A DNA stretch of 64,000 bases, from contig DATCKG010000087.1 in the NCBI GenBank assembly GCA_036562385.1, positions 1 to 64,000 of the forward strand. Reading direction: 5' to 3'. The position numbers and the translations under genes are program-made. The notes beneath the pieces are model-generated. The model worked only from the letters and a program-made list of their open reading frames with translations. It was not told the DNA's origin and made no database searches. Of the stretch, positions 8,458-16,808 are shown in pieces (the first letter of the stretch is position 1; each line of letters opens with the position of its first letter). This stretch comes from DATCKG01 sp036562385. GTDB lineage: Bacteria > Bacillota > Sulfobacillia > Symbiobacteriales > Symbiobacteriaceae.

Positions 8458-8685
8458 CTACCGCCTGCCCGGGGGCAGCCACCGGTCCAGCATCCGGAAC
8501 AAGCTCTCCGGCTCCTCATCCAGCCGCTTTCCCACCCAGTAACCTATCCCGACGCACAGCAGAATAAACAGCGCCCAGAAAAGCCCGAAGCGGATGACCA
8601 AGAGGGCAAAGACCAGACCGCCCAGGGCGCCGAGGATCCTGTACCGGTTCTGGTCCACCAGTTCCCGGAGCCACTCCTTATCCAC
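8458..8685 (-). CDS. DUF2273 small integral membrane protein
   Basis: A 75-residue protein with two hydrophobic segments (about 17-33 and 36-52) followed by a soluble C-terminus containing GYWVGKRLDEEPESL, the pattern of DUF2273. This family regularly sits beside Asp23/Gls24 and AmaP, which are its neighbours here. It probably works with them at the membrane, but the role is unknown. It starts with GTG in a G-rich context. Confidence 0.85.
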   Translation of the reverse strand: MDKEWLRELVDQNRYRILGALGGLVFALLVIRFGLFWALFILLCVGIGYWVGKRLDEEPESLFRMLDRWLPPGRR

Positions 8686-8700
8686 GGATGGCCCCCCTCG

Positions 8701-9246
8701 CTAGTCCAGGCGGGTGCGGCGGGAATCGCTGGCGATGTTCTCCACCTCAAGCTGGATCTCGGCCAGTTCCACTCCGACCACCCGCTTGACGTACTGCCGC
8801 ACGTTGTTCTGAATCTCTTCCGAAACTTCCGGGATGGCCACATCCGGCGAGACGGTGCCCCGCAAGGAGACGCACAGGCCGTCCTTGCCATGGCGCACCA
8901 CCGCCTTCATCTCCCGCACCCCTTTGGTGGAACGGGCCACCTTCCGCACCAGGTTCTCCACCGCCTCCAGGCTGATCCGGACCTCCCCCAAGGAGGTTTC
9001 ATGCACCACCGGCTGCCCGCCGCCCTGACGCCGGAAGGCCAGGGTAATCAGTCGGACGGAGGAGATGAAGAACATGAATCCGATGATGCCCACAGTCACC
9101 TGTCCGCGGGTGTTGTCCATCGCGTTGGTGAGCCATTCGGCTGGCTGGATCCACTTCGGTGCGATCGCTCCCAGAACCATCAAAAGGGAGAGCACCATCA
9201 TGGCCAAGGTATAGACCGTCAGGATGATGCTGTCGAGGATGCCCAT
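8701..9246 (-). CDS. amaP: Alkaline shock response membrane anchor protein AmaP
   Basis: A 181-residue protein with two membrane segments (near 8-27 and 52-70) and a C-terminal domain related to Asp23. In Staphylococcus, AmaP tethers Asp23 to the membrane. It lies between the Asp23-family gene and the DUF2273 gene, as in other Firmicutes. An ATG start follows GGGGGCAGG. Confidence 0.85.
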   Translation of the reverse strand: MGILDSIILTVYTLAMMVLSLLMVLGAIAPKWIQPAEWLTNAMDNTRGQVTVGIIGFMFFISSVRLITLAFRRQGGGQPVVHETSLGEVRISLEAVENLVRKVARSTKGVREMKAVVRHGKDGLCVSLRGTVSPDVAIPEVSEEIQNNVRQYVKRVVGVELAEIQLEVENIASDSRRTRLD

Positions 9247-9258
9247 CAGCCTGCCCCC

Positions 9259-9666
9259 TTACCGGACCCGCAGGTCCTCCTCCCGGTCCTCGGCATGGAA
9301 GGAGACCCCCTGGACGTGGATGTTGATCTCCGTGCATGTCAGACCGGTCATGGACTCCACGGCCCGCTTTACGTTCTCCTGCACCCGGGTGGCCACCTCA
9401 GGAATGCGGACGCCGTATTCCACGATGATGTAGAGATCGATGATTGCTTCCTTCTCGCCAGCCTGCACCTTGACGCCCTTGGACAGGTTCTTTTTCCCTA
9501 ACATCCGCTCGCTCATCTCGGCGGCCAGACCGCCGGCCATGCCGGCAACTCCGTCCACCTCCATGGCGGCGATCCCGGCAATCACCCCGATCACGTCATC
9601 GGCGATGCGAACGCTGCTGACCACCTGATCGTCGGGGTGATGGATCTCCTCGCGCTTTTCGCTCAC
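9259..9666 (-). CDS. Asp23/Gls24 family envelope stress protein
   Basis: A 135-residue Asp23-family protein: SSVRIADDVIGVIAGIAAMEV followed by GVAGM and the C-terminal TCTEINIHVQGVSF, which is characteristic. The GTG has GGGAGG 9 bases upstream. It is thought to polymerise near the membrane in envelope stress, anchored by AmaP (next gene). It is probably the first gene of the long minus-strand operon running to dxs. Confidence 0.88.
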   Translation of the reverse strand: MSEKREEIHHPDDQVVSSVRIADDVIGVIAGIAAMEVDGVAGMAGGLAAEMSERMLGKKNLSKGVKVQAGEKEAIIDLYIIVEYGVRIPEVATRVQENVKRAVESMTGLTCTEINIHVQGVSFHAEDREEDLRVR

Positions 9667-9897
9667 AGGTCTCTGCCTCCCACGTCAGGGCTGGCCCGCA
9701 TCATGATCCCCCAGATCCTGGCAGCGCTGGCATGACGGTAGGGCAGATCTTTTCCATGTTTCACGGGCTGCGAACTGATGATAACACAACGCAACAAGCT
9801 TTACCACACAGGTGCCGCGGCCTGAGGAAGGAGTTCCTGCCGAACCCAGGTCGCCTTCTCCTTGTGTCCAGTGCCCGTCGACGGTTTGGACCACCTG
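9667..9897 (-). other. Long 5' leader of the asp23-dxs operon
   Basis: About 230 bases separate the Asp23 start from the nearest minus-strand promoter candidate. I see no convincing gene or known riboswitch here. An open frame of 95 codons lacks a ribosome binding site and family features. Confidence 0.4.
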
Positions 9898-9927
9898 TAT
9901 CATCGGATCCCTACTTATGGTGGTCAA
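9898..9927 (-). promoter_or_regulatory. Candidate sigma-A promoter for the asp23 operon
   Basis: Minus-strand TTGACC (9922-9927) and ATGATA (9898-9903) are separated by 18 bases. The match is moderate; no better candidate lies between it and the asp23 start. Confidence 0.4.
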
Positions 9928-9939
9928 CCTCTGCGCTAT

Positions 9940-10003
9940 TTCAAGTCTATAGGGTGAATCGGTATGCTCCAAGCGGGCATTCTAGCTAGTGCGTAGTCAC
10001 TAG
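9940..10003 (+). promoter_or_regulatory. Candidate promoter plus dyad upstream of pepT-like gene
   Basis: TTCAAG (9940-9945) and TATGCT (9963-9968) have 17-base spacing. A 6-bp inverted repeat, CTAGTG / CACTAG (9986-9991 and 9998-10003), lies just downstream of the expected start, where an operator could sit. Confidence 0.4.
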
Positions 10004-10029
10004 GCAAAAGTGGCAAGAGGTGGATGGGA

Positions 10030-11148
10030 ATGATTAACCAGTCCCGCATCCTTGAGACCTTTTTGACGCTAGTCCAAACCGACACGCAGACGAAGTCCGA
10101 GGGACGTATGGCTGACCTCCTCCAGGCCCGTCTGGAGGCCATGGGGTTCATCGTACAGCGGGACGACGCCGGACAGCGGATTGGAGGTGAGACAGGCAAC
10201 CTGATCGCCAGGCTGAAGGGAACCAAGGGGGGGATGCCGCTCCTGCTGTGCGCCCACATGGACCGGGTCAGCCCCGGCACCGGCATCAAGCCGCAGATCA
10301 AGGACGGGGTCATCACCAGCGACGGCACCACCATCCTGGGTGCGGACGATGCCGCAGGCCTGGCCGCGATCCTGGAAGGCATTCAGAGCGCCCTGGAGCA
10401 CGGGATCGACCGGCCTGACCTGGAGGTGGTCTTCACCATCGCCGAGGAAGGCGGTCTGAACGGCTCCAAGAACATGGACTTCTCCCTGATCACGGCCAAG
10501 ATGGGATACGTGCTGGACTCCTCGGGCCCGGTGGGCGTGGTGATCAACCGGGCGCCGGCCCAGACCAAGGTGACCTACCGCGTCATCGGCAAGGCCGCCC
10601 ACGGCGGCGTCGAACCGGAGAAGGGCATCAACGCCCTCTATGTGGCGGCGCATGCCCTGACCCGCATGAAGCTGGGCCGCATCGACGCGGAGACCACCGC
10701 GAACCTGGGCATCGCCAAGGGCGGCACCGCGACCAACGCGGTCATGGAGACCTTCGAGATGAAGGGCGATGTCCGCTCCCTGGTGATGGAGAAGATGGAG
10801 GCCCAACTGCAGCACATGGCCGAGGTCTTCGAGCAGACCGCCCGGGAGTTCGGCGCCCGAGTGGAGAGGGAAGAGGTGTTTGCCTACGGCCCCGTCAACC
10901 TGCAGCCCGGCGATCCGGTATTGGAGCTGGCCAGTGCCGCCATCCGCCGGATCGGCCTGACGCCCGAACTGCGGTCCACAGGCGGCGGCAGCGATGCCAA
11001 CGTCCTGGGAACCCAGGGGATCGCCGTCTGCAACCTGGCCGTCGGGTACGAGGGCGCCCACAGCGTGAACGAGCGTCTGCCGGTGAAGGAACTGGAGCGG
11101 GCCGGCGAACTGGTTTACGCGCTGATCCAGGAGTACGCCTCCCGGTAA
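10030..11148 (+). CDS. M20-family peptidase, PepT-like (tripeptidase T-like)
   Basis: Cytosolic metallo-aminopeptidase of the M20 clan. The metal site is visible: LLLCAHMDRVSPG (His/Asp ligands), DGTTILGADDAAGLAA (bridging Asp), TIAEEGGLNGSKN (catalytic Glu pair), YVLDSSGP, and a C-terminal GAHSVNERLPV His. A central dimerisation domain begins near KVTYRVIGKAAHGGVEPEKG. About 372 residues is normal for PepT-like proteins. I prefer the second ATG (10030) because AAGAGG then lies about 9 bases away; the ATG at 10024 would be too close. The gene is followed by a DcuC-type carrier. Confidence 0.9.
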   Translation: MINQSRILETFLTLVQTDTQTKSEGRMADLLQARLEAMGFIVQRDDAGQRIGGETGNLIARLKGTKGGMPLLLCAHMDRVSPGTGIKPQIKDGVITSDGTTILGADDAAGLAAILEGIQSALEHGIDRPDLEVVFTIAEEGGLNGSKNMDFSLITAKMGYVLDSSGPVGVVINRAPAQTKVTYRVIGKAAHGGVEPEKGINALYVAAHALTRMKLGRIDAETTANLGIAKGGTATNAVMETFEMKGDVRSLVMEKMEAQLQHMAEVFEQTAREFGARVEREEVFAYGPVNLQPGDPVLELASAAIRRIGLTPELRSTGGGSDANVLGTQGIAVCNLAVGYEGAHSVNERLPVKELERAGELVYALIQEYASR

Positions 11149-11226
11149 CCCCTCTCGACACCGTTCCGTTCTGGCAGCGTTATGTTTAGTAGTTAAGTAT
11201 TTTCGCACGCTAGGAGTGTGGAGACC

Positions 11227-12486
11227 TTGCTGCCACTTATTGGTGTCCTTATCGTAATTTTGACCGTGATCGCGATCGTCAAACGCTACGAGACCCGACT
11301 GGTTCTGTTTACCGCCGGTCTCCTCATGTGCGTGGCAGCCCTGAAACCGATGGCAGCCCTGGCACAGTTCCAGGCCTCGATGACCAACGCCGGCTTGATC
11401 AGTTCCATCCTCTCGGTCATGGGCTTTGCCTACGTGATGAAACTGACCCAGTGCGACCAGCACCTGGTGCATCTGGTGGCAGGAGCCGTGACCCGGTTCC
11501 GGGTCCTGCTGATCCCGGCCACCACCCTCGCCACGTTCTTCATCAACATCGCCCTCTCCAGCGCCGCCGGCTGTGCAGCGGCCGTGGGCGCCATCCTGAT
11601 CCCCGTTTTGATGGCTGCCGGTGTCCATCCGGCCGTGGCGGCCGCGGCGGTGCTGGCCGGTACCTTTGGTTCCGTGCTGAGCCCGGGGAACGCGCACGCC
11701 CTCATGGTGGCGGAAATGGCGCAGACCGACGTGGTTCGGGTGATCGGCGTGGCGATGCCGGCCACCGTGGTCACGGGGCTGATCGGTGCCATCACGTTGG
11801 CGGTCTACGCCTACATCCGTAAGGAGGACCGGGGGTATAAGTCTGACATCCTCGAGAACCGGGAAGAGTTCCGGGTCAACTTCATCAAGGCCTTGGTCCC
11901 GGTGCTTCCTCTGGTGTTGCTGATCGTCGGCTCCCTGCCGGCCTTCAAGGACATCGGCATCAACGTCCCGTCCGCCATGCTGATCGGCACCATGGTGGCG
12001 GTTCTGGTGAGCCGCACCAGCCCGGTGGAGGTAACCAAGTCCTTCTTCGACGGCATGGGCAAGGCCTACGCGGATGTGATGGGCATCATCATCGCCGCGG
12101 GCGTCTTTACCGCCGGACTGAAGGAGATCGGTCTAATCGACCTGCTGCTGAACAACCTGACCGGCGCGCAGAGCGCGGTCGGTGCCGCGGCCACCTGGGG
12201 CCCCATGCTGGTGGCCGTCCTGAGCGGTTCCGGCGACGCGGCCACCATCGCCTTCAACCAGGCCGTTACGCCGCATGCGGCCAACTTCGGCCTGACGATC
12301 GAGAACATGGGCATGCTGGCCTCCCTGGCCGGCAGCCTGGGCCGGTCCATGAGCCCCATGGCCGGTGCCTGCATCATCGCCGCCGGCATCGCCAAGGTCA
12401 ATCCTCTGGAAGTGGCCAGGCGGAACATGCCGGGCATGATCATCGCCAGCATCGTTGCCTTCATCATGATGGGCCTCGCCCTGTAA
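11227..12486 (+). CDS. DcuC-like anaerobic C4-dicarboxylate carrier family membrane protein
   Basis: A polytopic membrane protein of about 420 residues with around 12 hydrophobic segments. The loops SPGNAHALMVAEMAQTD and GSGDAATIAFNQAVTPHAANF resemble the DcuC/ArsB superfamily substrate loops. It probably exchanges a dicarboxylate or related anion, but the substrate is inferred only from family resemblance. A TTG at 11227 lies 10 bases from AGGAG; a GTG at 11218 is too close to that site. The gene starts 78 bases after the peptidase stop and is followed by a strong terminator. Confidence 0.75.
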   Translation: MLPLIGVLIVILTVIAIVKRYETRLVLFTAGLLMCVAALKPMAALAQFQASMTNAGLISSILSVMGFAYVMKLTQCDQHLVHLVAGAVTRFRVLLIPATTLATFFINIALSSAAGCAAAVGAILIPVLMAAGVHPAVAAAAVLAGTFGSVLSPGNAHALMVAEMAQTDVVRVIGVAMPATVVTGLIGAITLAVYAYIRKEDRGYKSDILENREEFRVNFIKALVPVLPLVLLIVGSLPAFKDIGINVPSAMLIGTMVAVLVSRTSPVEVTKSFFDGMGKAYADVMGIIIAAGVFTAGLKEIGLIDLLLNNLTGAQSAVGAAATWGPMLVAVLSGSGDAATIAFNQAVTPHAANFGLTIENMGMLASLAGSLGRSMSPMAGACIIAAGIAKVNPLEVARRNMPGMIIASIVAFIMMGLAL

Positions 12487-12513
12487 GCTGCGTTTCGACC
12501 GACGTCCATTCGG

Positions 12514-12556
12514 AAGGGCCCTGCGGCCAAACCGGCCGCAGGGCCCTTTCTGTTCT
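12514..12556 (+). terminator. Terminator after DcuC-like gene
   Basis: A perfect 15-bp stem (12514-12528 with 12534-12548) has a 5-base loop; the 3' arm runs into TTTCTGTTCT. It sits between convergent dcuC-like and spoIIIAH. Confidence 0.9.
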
Positions 12557-12579
12557 GGCGCAAACACCGGGCGCCGGCG

Positions 12580-13140
12580 TCAGTGCTCCCGGGCCATTAC
12601 CTGGACGCCGGCGGCCTTCACTCCCGTCACCCGGCTAACCGTATCCACCACCTGGGACGCTTGCTGGGGCGTAAGGCTTCCGGCCTTGACCACCACCTGC
12701 GCGGTATCCCCGGCAATGTGGACCACCGCATCCGCAAAGCCCCGGGCCTTGACCAGGGCTTCTGCCTGCTCCTCCAGGGCATCGTAGCGCCCGAGCTGGA
12801 CGTACTCCGCTTCGGCCGACGCGCGGGTCTCCTCCGCCGCGGCCGGGTTCTCCATGATCTCCCGGAGGGTCTCCCGGAGGGCGCTGCGGGTCTGGGCCCG
12901 GGTCACCCGGAACGCCGCAAAGAAGTCCTCCCCCTTGTCCGCCTCCACCGACCCCACCGGGCTCTCCGGCACCGGCAGGCCCGGGACCGACTCGGCTTCA
13001 GACTCCGCCGCCGGCAGGTGGGGTACCCGGGCAAGGTGCCAGGTCTCCCAGCGACTGGCCACGTAGTAGGCCATCACGCCGATCACCACCAGGAAGAGGA
13101 CGAAGCGGATCACCTCTCCCCGCCGCCGGATGATGATCAC
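12580..13140 (-). CDS. spoIIIAH: Stage III sporulation protein AH
   Basis: A mother-cell membrane protein that pairs with forespore SpoIIQ to build the channel (feeding tube) across the intermembrane space. One N-terminal membrane segment follows RRRGEVIRF, then a variable linker. The C-terminal ring-building domain contains the KARGFADAVVHI and SRVTGVKAAGVQV motifs. The GTG at 13140 has GGAGGT 6 bases upstream; the frame is open further but lacks a better start. Length 186 is near normal. It is the last gene of the operon. Confidence 0.93.
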   Translation of the reverse strand: MIIIRRRGEVIRFVLFLVVIGVMAYYVASRWETWHLARVPHLPAAESEAESVPGLPVPESPVGSVEADKGEDFFAAFRVTRAQTRSALRETLREIMENPAAAEETRASAEAEYVQLGRYDALEEQAEALVKARGFADAVVHIAGDTAQVVVKAGSLTPQQASQVVDTVSRVTGVKAAGVQVMAREH

Positions 13141-13144
13141 GCCG

Positions 13145-13771
13145 CTACCTCCTCTCGCCGGCCGGCACCACCTCAATCCGGTGGGCCGGAATGTTCAGCG
13201 CGGTGACCGCCGCCCGGTGCAGCCGGGCCCGCACGGTGGCGCTGTGGGCGCCCTCCGCCACGATGAGCACCCCGGCCACCTCCGCCCGGCTGCGGCTGGC
13301 CACCGCCGGCATGTCCTGGTTGACGTCCTTGGACATCACGTTGGTCTCATCGCTGGTCACCGTCTCCGTCCGCCGCCGGGATCCGTCCGCCGCCGTCTCC
13401 TCCGTGGTGGTCTGCTCCCGGCGGGTGTTGACCAGCGGCGTTACGGTGGGACTGGAGGCCAGCGTCACGGTCACCCGCACCTGTCCCGCCCCCTCCACCT
13501 GGGAGAGAATGTGCTCCAAGCGTGCCGCCATGTCCTGTTCCAGCCGCTGCAGCGCGTCCTGGGGCTCCGGGGCGGGAGCCACCACCGCCGTGGCATCCGG
13601 CGGGCGACGGCCCGTGTCCGTCACCCCGAACAGGCTGCCTGCATTCAGAAAGAGCACGCCCAGAGCCAGGGCCACCACCACCAGCTTCATCACCGCGGCC
13701 TGCCCGGGCTTCAGGCCCAGCCACTGGGCCAACCGTTCAGCCAGCCCCGTATTCGCCTCCCGTTCGGTCAC
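13145..13771 (-). CDS. spoIIIAG: Stage III sporulation protein AG
   Basis: A ring-forming channel component with one membrane segment (about 29-46), a Pro/Ala linker and the conserved domain HILSQVEGAGQVRVTVTLASS, ending with ALNIPAHRIEVVP. The GTG start has AGGAGGT upstream. Length (208) is normal. It is translationally adjacent to AF and AH. Confidence 0.94.
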   Translation of the reverse strand: MTEREANTGLAERLAQWLGLKPGQAAVMKLVVVALALGVLFLNAGSLFGVTDTGRRPPDATAVVAPAPEPQDALQRLEQDMAARLEHILSQVEGAGQVRVTVTLASSPTVTPLVNTRREQTTTEETAADGSRRRTETVTSDETNVMSKDVNQDMPAVASRSRAEVAGVLIVAEGAHSATVRARLHRAAVTALNIPAHRIEVVPAGERR

Positions 13772-13776
13772 GCTCC

Positions 13777-14433
13777 CTACCTCCTCTGGGACGTGGACTC
13801 CCGCCGAATCAGCACTTCCACGGGGACGTTCCCGTCGGACAGCTCCAGCCGCCGGGCCACCTCCTGCCGGACCTGCTCCGCCAGGGCAGCCTCATCCCCC
13901 TCGGGGATCGCCGCCTTGTCCGGGTCGCCCCCCGCCGGCTCGGTGCCCACCGGACTCACCTGGAGCACCGGAAGCACCGGCCGCACGCCCCGGGGCGCCC
14001 CGGGGGTGATGATCACCACCACCCGGCGGAGTGCGTACCGCCCCGCGCGACCTTCCAGTTCCACCTGGGCCCGCGCCGCGGCCACCCCCTCCACCGACCG
14101 GGCAGAGGCCTCCACCTCTGCCTGCAGGCGGGACCGTGCCTCCTCCAGGGCCAGGGCCTCGTTTTTCTCCCGGAACCGCTCGGCCTCCGCCATGATCTCC
14201 GCCAGGGTAGGCAGCCGGGCTGTTCCCTGTCCGGGCAGGAAGATGTCCGGGTCCAGGGCCACGGGCTGGCGCAGGAGCGTAAAGAACGGGTTGATCATAT
14301 TCAGCATGAGCAGCAGTCCCATGGCCACCCGGACGTACTTCTTCATCGAGCCCATGGGCACCAGCAGGTCCAGGCAGGTGGCCAGGATGATCAGCATGGC
14401 AAGGGTCCGGACCCACTCCTTGACCGCTTCCAC
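13777..14433 (-). CDS. spoIIIAF: Stage III sporulation protein AF
   Basis: Two N-terminal membrane segments (about 9-27 and 33-52, WVRTLAMLIILATCLDLL then MKKYVRVAMGLLLMLNM) precede a soluble domain with coiled-coil and a C-terminal ferredoxin-like part. This is the SpoIIIAF pattern. At 218 residues it is slightly long, owing to a Pro-rich insert near 145-180. The GTG start follows AGGTGATCCG. Confidence 0.92.
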   Translation of the reverse strand: MEAVKEWVRTLAMLIILATCLDLLVPMGSMKKYVRVAMGLLLMLNMINPFFTLLRQPVALDPDIFLPGQGTARLPTLAEIMAEAERFREKNEALALEEARSRLQAEVEASARSVEGVAAARAQVELEGRAGRYALRRVVVIITPGAPRGVRPVLPVLQVSPVGTEPAGGDPDKAAIPEGDEAALAEQVRQEVARRLELSDGNVPVEVLIRRESTSQRR

Positions 14434-14437
14434 CGGA

Positions 14438-15631
14438 TCACCTCACCATCATCGCGGCGTTGCCGGCCCCCACGATGGCGGTGATGCCCAAAAAGAACAT
14501 CAGGGCCACCACTGCCACGGCGGCAAAGACCATCTGGAGCGAACGGGCCATGGTGTTCAGCATCCGGGCGATCTGGTCGGCCCCCACGGGCTGCACCGCC
14601 GCAGCCGCCAGCTGATAGATCGCCACCAGGCTCAGGATCTTCAGCAGCGGGAAAATCGTGATGAAAAAGACGGCCGCAAGCCCCACCATGCCCAGGGCGT
14701 TTTTCAGCAGCACACCGGAGCCCAGGATCAGTTCGGAGGCGTCGGAGAACATCTTGCCCACCACCGGCACGAAGGAGCTGATGGCGAACTTGGCCGTCTT
14801 CACACTCAGTCCGTCGGTGATCGCCCCCAGGGTCCCCTTGACCGCCGACAGCCCGAGGAACACGGTGAACATCAGGCTCAGGGTGTACATGGCCACCTGC
14901 CGGAGCAGACCGGCCAGGCCCGTGAGCTTCAGTTGATCGTGGAGGCCGGAGACCACATCCAGCACCGCGCTCAGAAAGATCAGGGGAAAGACCACGGTTA
15001 CCATGAGGCTGGAGGCCGCACTGGTGAGGGTCATCAGGAGCGAGTGAAAGAGGGCGGCGCTGGTGACCCCGCCGATGCCTGCCAGGACCGCCAGCAGGGT
15101 GGGCAGCATGGCCAGCATGAAGCCGGCAAGCTGGTCCATGGCCTGCCGGGCCGTGGTGATGGCCAGTCCGAAGCCGGTGACGGCCAGGCCCACCAGGGCC
15201 AGGTAGACCACTGTCTGGGCCAGTTTGCCCGTCGCTTCGGAGGCGAAGGCGGACTGCATCTGCTGCAGCAAGGCGGCCACGATGGCCAGCAGCACCAGCC
15301 GGGCCAGCAGCCCTGCGTTGGCCACCACCTCCCGGATCAGATACCGGATGAGGCCGCTGAGAATCGCCGTCAGCGAGAACCGGCTGTCCTCGCCGCTTTG
15401 TTGGGCCTGGAGGAAATCCCGCAGGGAAATTTCCGGTCCATACCCCTCCCAGGTCTGACTGACCTCCTTCAGGAAGGTCTCCAGTGCAGCGGTGTCCACC
15501 GCCTCCAACTGGCGCTGGGCGGCGGCCGCCGGTTCTGCCGTATCCGTCCCGTCCGGCGGCTCCGCCGCCAGGACAGGGCCCCCTGTCAGGATCCAGAGCA
15601 GAAAGGTGAGCAAGGCCAGGCGGATCCTCAT
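14438..15631 (-). CDS. spoIIIAE: Stage III sporulation protein AE
   Basis: A signal-peptide-bearing polytopic membrane protein (397 residues) with about 8 hydrophobic segments. The conserved stretch AKFAISSFVPVVGKMFSDASE and the C-terminal VAVVALMFFLGITAIVGAGNAAMMVR are typical. It is the likely export-apparatus-like membrane core of the SpoIIIA-SpoIIQ channel. An ATG start follows AAGGGGGAGC. Confidence 0.95.
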   Translation of the reverse strand: MRIRLALLTFLLWILTGGPVLAAEPPDGTDTAEPAAAAQRQLEAVDTAALETFLKEVSQTWEGYGPEISLRDFLQAQQSGEDSRFSLTAILSGLIRYLIREVVANAGLLARLVLLAIVAALLQQMQSAFASEATGKLAQTVVYLALVGLAVTGFGLAITTARQAMDQLAGFMLAMLPTLLAVLAGIGGVTSAALFHSLLMTLTSAASSLMVTVVFPLIFLSAVLDVVSGLHDQLKLTGLAGLLRQVAMYTLSLMFTVFLGLSAVKGTLGAITDGLSVKTAKFAISSFVPVVGKMFSDASELILGSGVLLKNALGMVGLAAVFFITIFPLLKILSLVAIYQLAAAAVQPVGADQIARMLNTMARSLQMVFAAVAVVALMFFLGITAIVGAGNAAMMVR

Positions 15632-15659
15632 GATGCTCCCCCTTCGCGGCGGCCGCCGG

Positions 15660-16046
15660 TCATTCCAACAGTTTCAGCACCGTGTCCAAGATGGCCAGGA
15701 GAATCGGCAAGGCCAGCAGGATGATCAGGATCTTGCCGGCCATCTCCACCTTGGAGGCCACCGACCTTTCCCCGGCATCCTGCAGCACCTGGGAGCCGAA
15801 ATCGGTGACGTACGCGATCCCGATGATCTTCAGAATCGCTCCCATGTGGGCCTGGTCCACCTGGGCGCGGGCGCTGAGGGTCTGCATCACATCCACCACC
15901 TGCATGATCCGGGAGACCATCAAGAGGAAGATCAGTGCCGCGGCCGCGATGGAAAGCTGCATGGCCAGTTCCGGCTTTTGCTGGCGCAGGATGCTGATCA
16001 GCATGCCGGCCACCAGACCGATGCCCACGATCTTGACGACCTCCAT
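15660..16046 (-). CDS. spoIIIAD: Stage III sporulation protein AD
   Basis: A 128-residue membrane protein with four hydrophobic segments, similar to AC. It shows the diagnostic KIIGIAYVTDFGSQVLQDAGE motif and a hydrophobic C-terminus. It is part of the mother-cell membrane complex. Confidence 0.95.
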   Translation of the reverse strand: MEVVKIVGIGLVAGMLISILRQQKPELAMQLSIAAAALIFLLMVSRIMQVVDVMQTLSARAQVDQAHMGAILKIIGIAYVTDFGSQVLQDAGERSVASKVEMAGKILIILLALPILLAILDTVLKLLE

Positions 16047-16058
16047 GGCCCGTTCCCC

Positions 16059-16259
16059 CTACTGAAACATGAAGGTGGTGCGGACCAGACTGAAAAACTT
16101 CCCCAGCAGCGAGACCACCACCATCATGACCAGGAGGACCCCCACCAGCGTCACCATCTGGCCCTGCTCATCCTTGCCGGCCTGCTTCAGTACAGTGGCC
16201 ATCACCGCCACGATGATGCCCACCCCGGCGATTTTAAACAGCAGTGAGACGTCCAACAT
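16059..16259 (-). CDS. spoIIIAC: Stage III sporulation protein AC
   Basis: A 66-residue protein with two membrane helices (LLFKIAGVGIIVAVMATVL; MVTLVGVLLVMMVVVSLLGKF). It is small and conserved in all spore formers, and sits between AB and AD as expected. Confidence 0.94.
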   Translation of the reverse strand: MLDVSLLFKIAGVGIIVAVMATVLKQAGKDEQGQMVTLVGVLLVMMVVVSLLGKFFSLVRTTFMFQ

Positions 16260-16274
16260 GTTTCCCCCGCCCCT

Positions 16275-16808
16275 CTAGATGAGGATCAGGACCAAAGCAG
16301 CACCGGACAGCACACCCAGATAGCGGGCCATCCGCTCATACCGCTGCCGCTCCTCCCGGGCCCGGGCCTCTTCCGATTCCAACCGGTGTCGCGCCAGTTG
16401 CAGGTGACGGATCTGATCCGCCCGGTCCGAGGCCCCCAGCACCGGAGCCAGGGCCTTCAGGACGCTCAGTTCCTCCGGCCCCAGGTCCGTGGTATCGGCC
16501 ACCGCCTCCACAGCCTGCTCCCAACATTCACCGGCGGTGACCCCGCCGCCGGCGGCCAGTCGCCGGGCGCTTTCGGCAAAGATCTGTCCTGCCACTGGCC
16601 CGGCGGCCCGAGCAGCCCGCTGCAGCGCCTCCGGCAGGGGTGTGGCACCGTATTCCACCTCGGTCTGCAGTACGGCCAGCCCGGTCTGAAGGTCCCGGAG
16701 CTGTCCGGGGCGCCGCGCGTAGCGGGCTGCCACCTGCCAGCCGGCGCAGGTGGTGGCGCCCATGACCAGGACCGCTCCTGCCACTTTAGCCAGCAGCAAT
16801 CCGGTCAC
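16275..16808 (-). CDS. spoIIIAB: Stage III sporulation protein AB
   Basis: A 177-residue protein with hydrophobic ends and a helical middle (RRPGQLRDLQTGLAVLQTEVEYG, then TPLPEALQRAA), related to type II secretion GspF-like domains. The GTG start lies within the 3' end of spoIIIAA (23-base overlap), which implies coupling. Confidence 0.93.
   Translation of the reverse strand: MTGLLLAKVAGAVLVMGATTCAGWQVAARYARRPGQLRDLQTGLAVLQTEVEYGATPLPEALQRAARAAGPVAGQIFAESARRLAAGGGVTAGECWEQAVEAVADTTDLGPEELSVLKALAPVLGASDRADQIRHLQLARHRLESEEARAREERQRYERMARYLGVLSGAALVLILI

Noticed and set aside
9685..9972. 95-codon minus-strand open frame upstream of asp23
   Set aside because: No ribosome binding site, crosses the likely promoter, no coding-type composition.
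13130..15724. Plus-strand open frame of 864 codons opposite spoIIIAE-AH
   Set aside because: Antisense shadow of four clear sporulation genes; low-complexity His/Gln/Gly content typical of such shadows.
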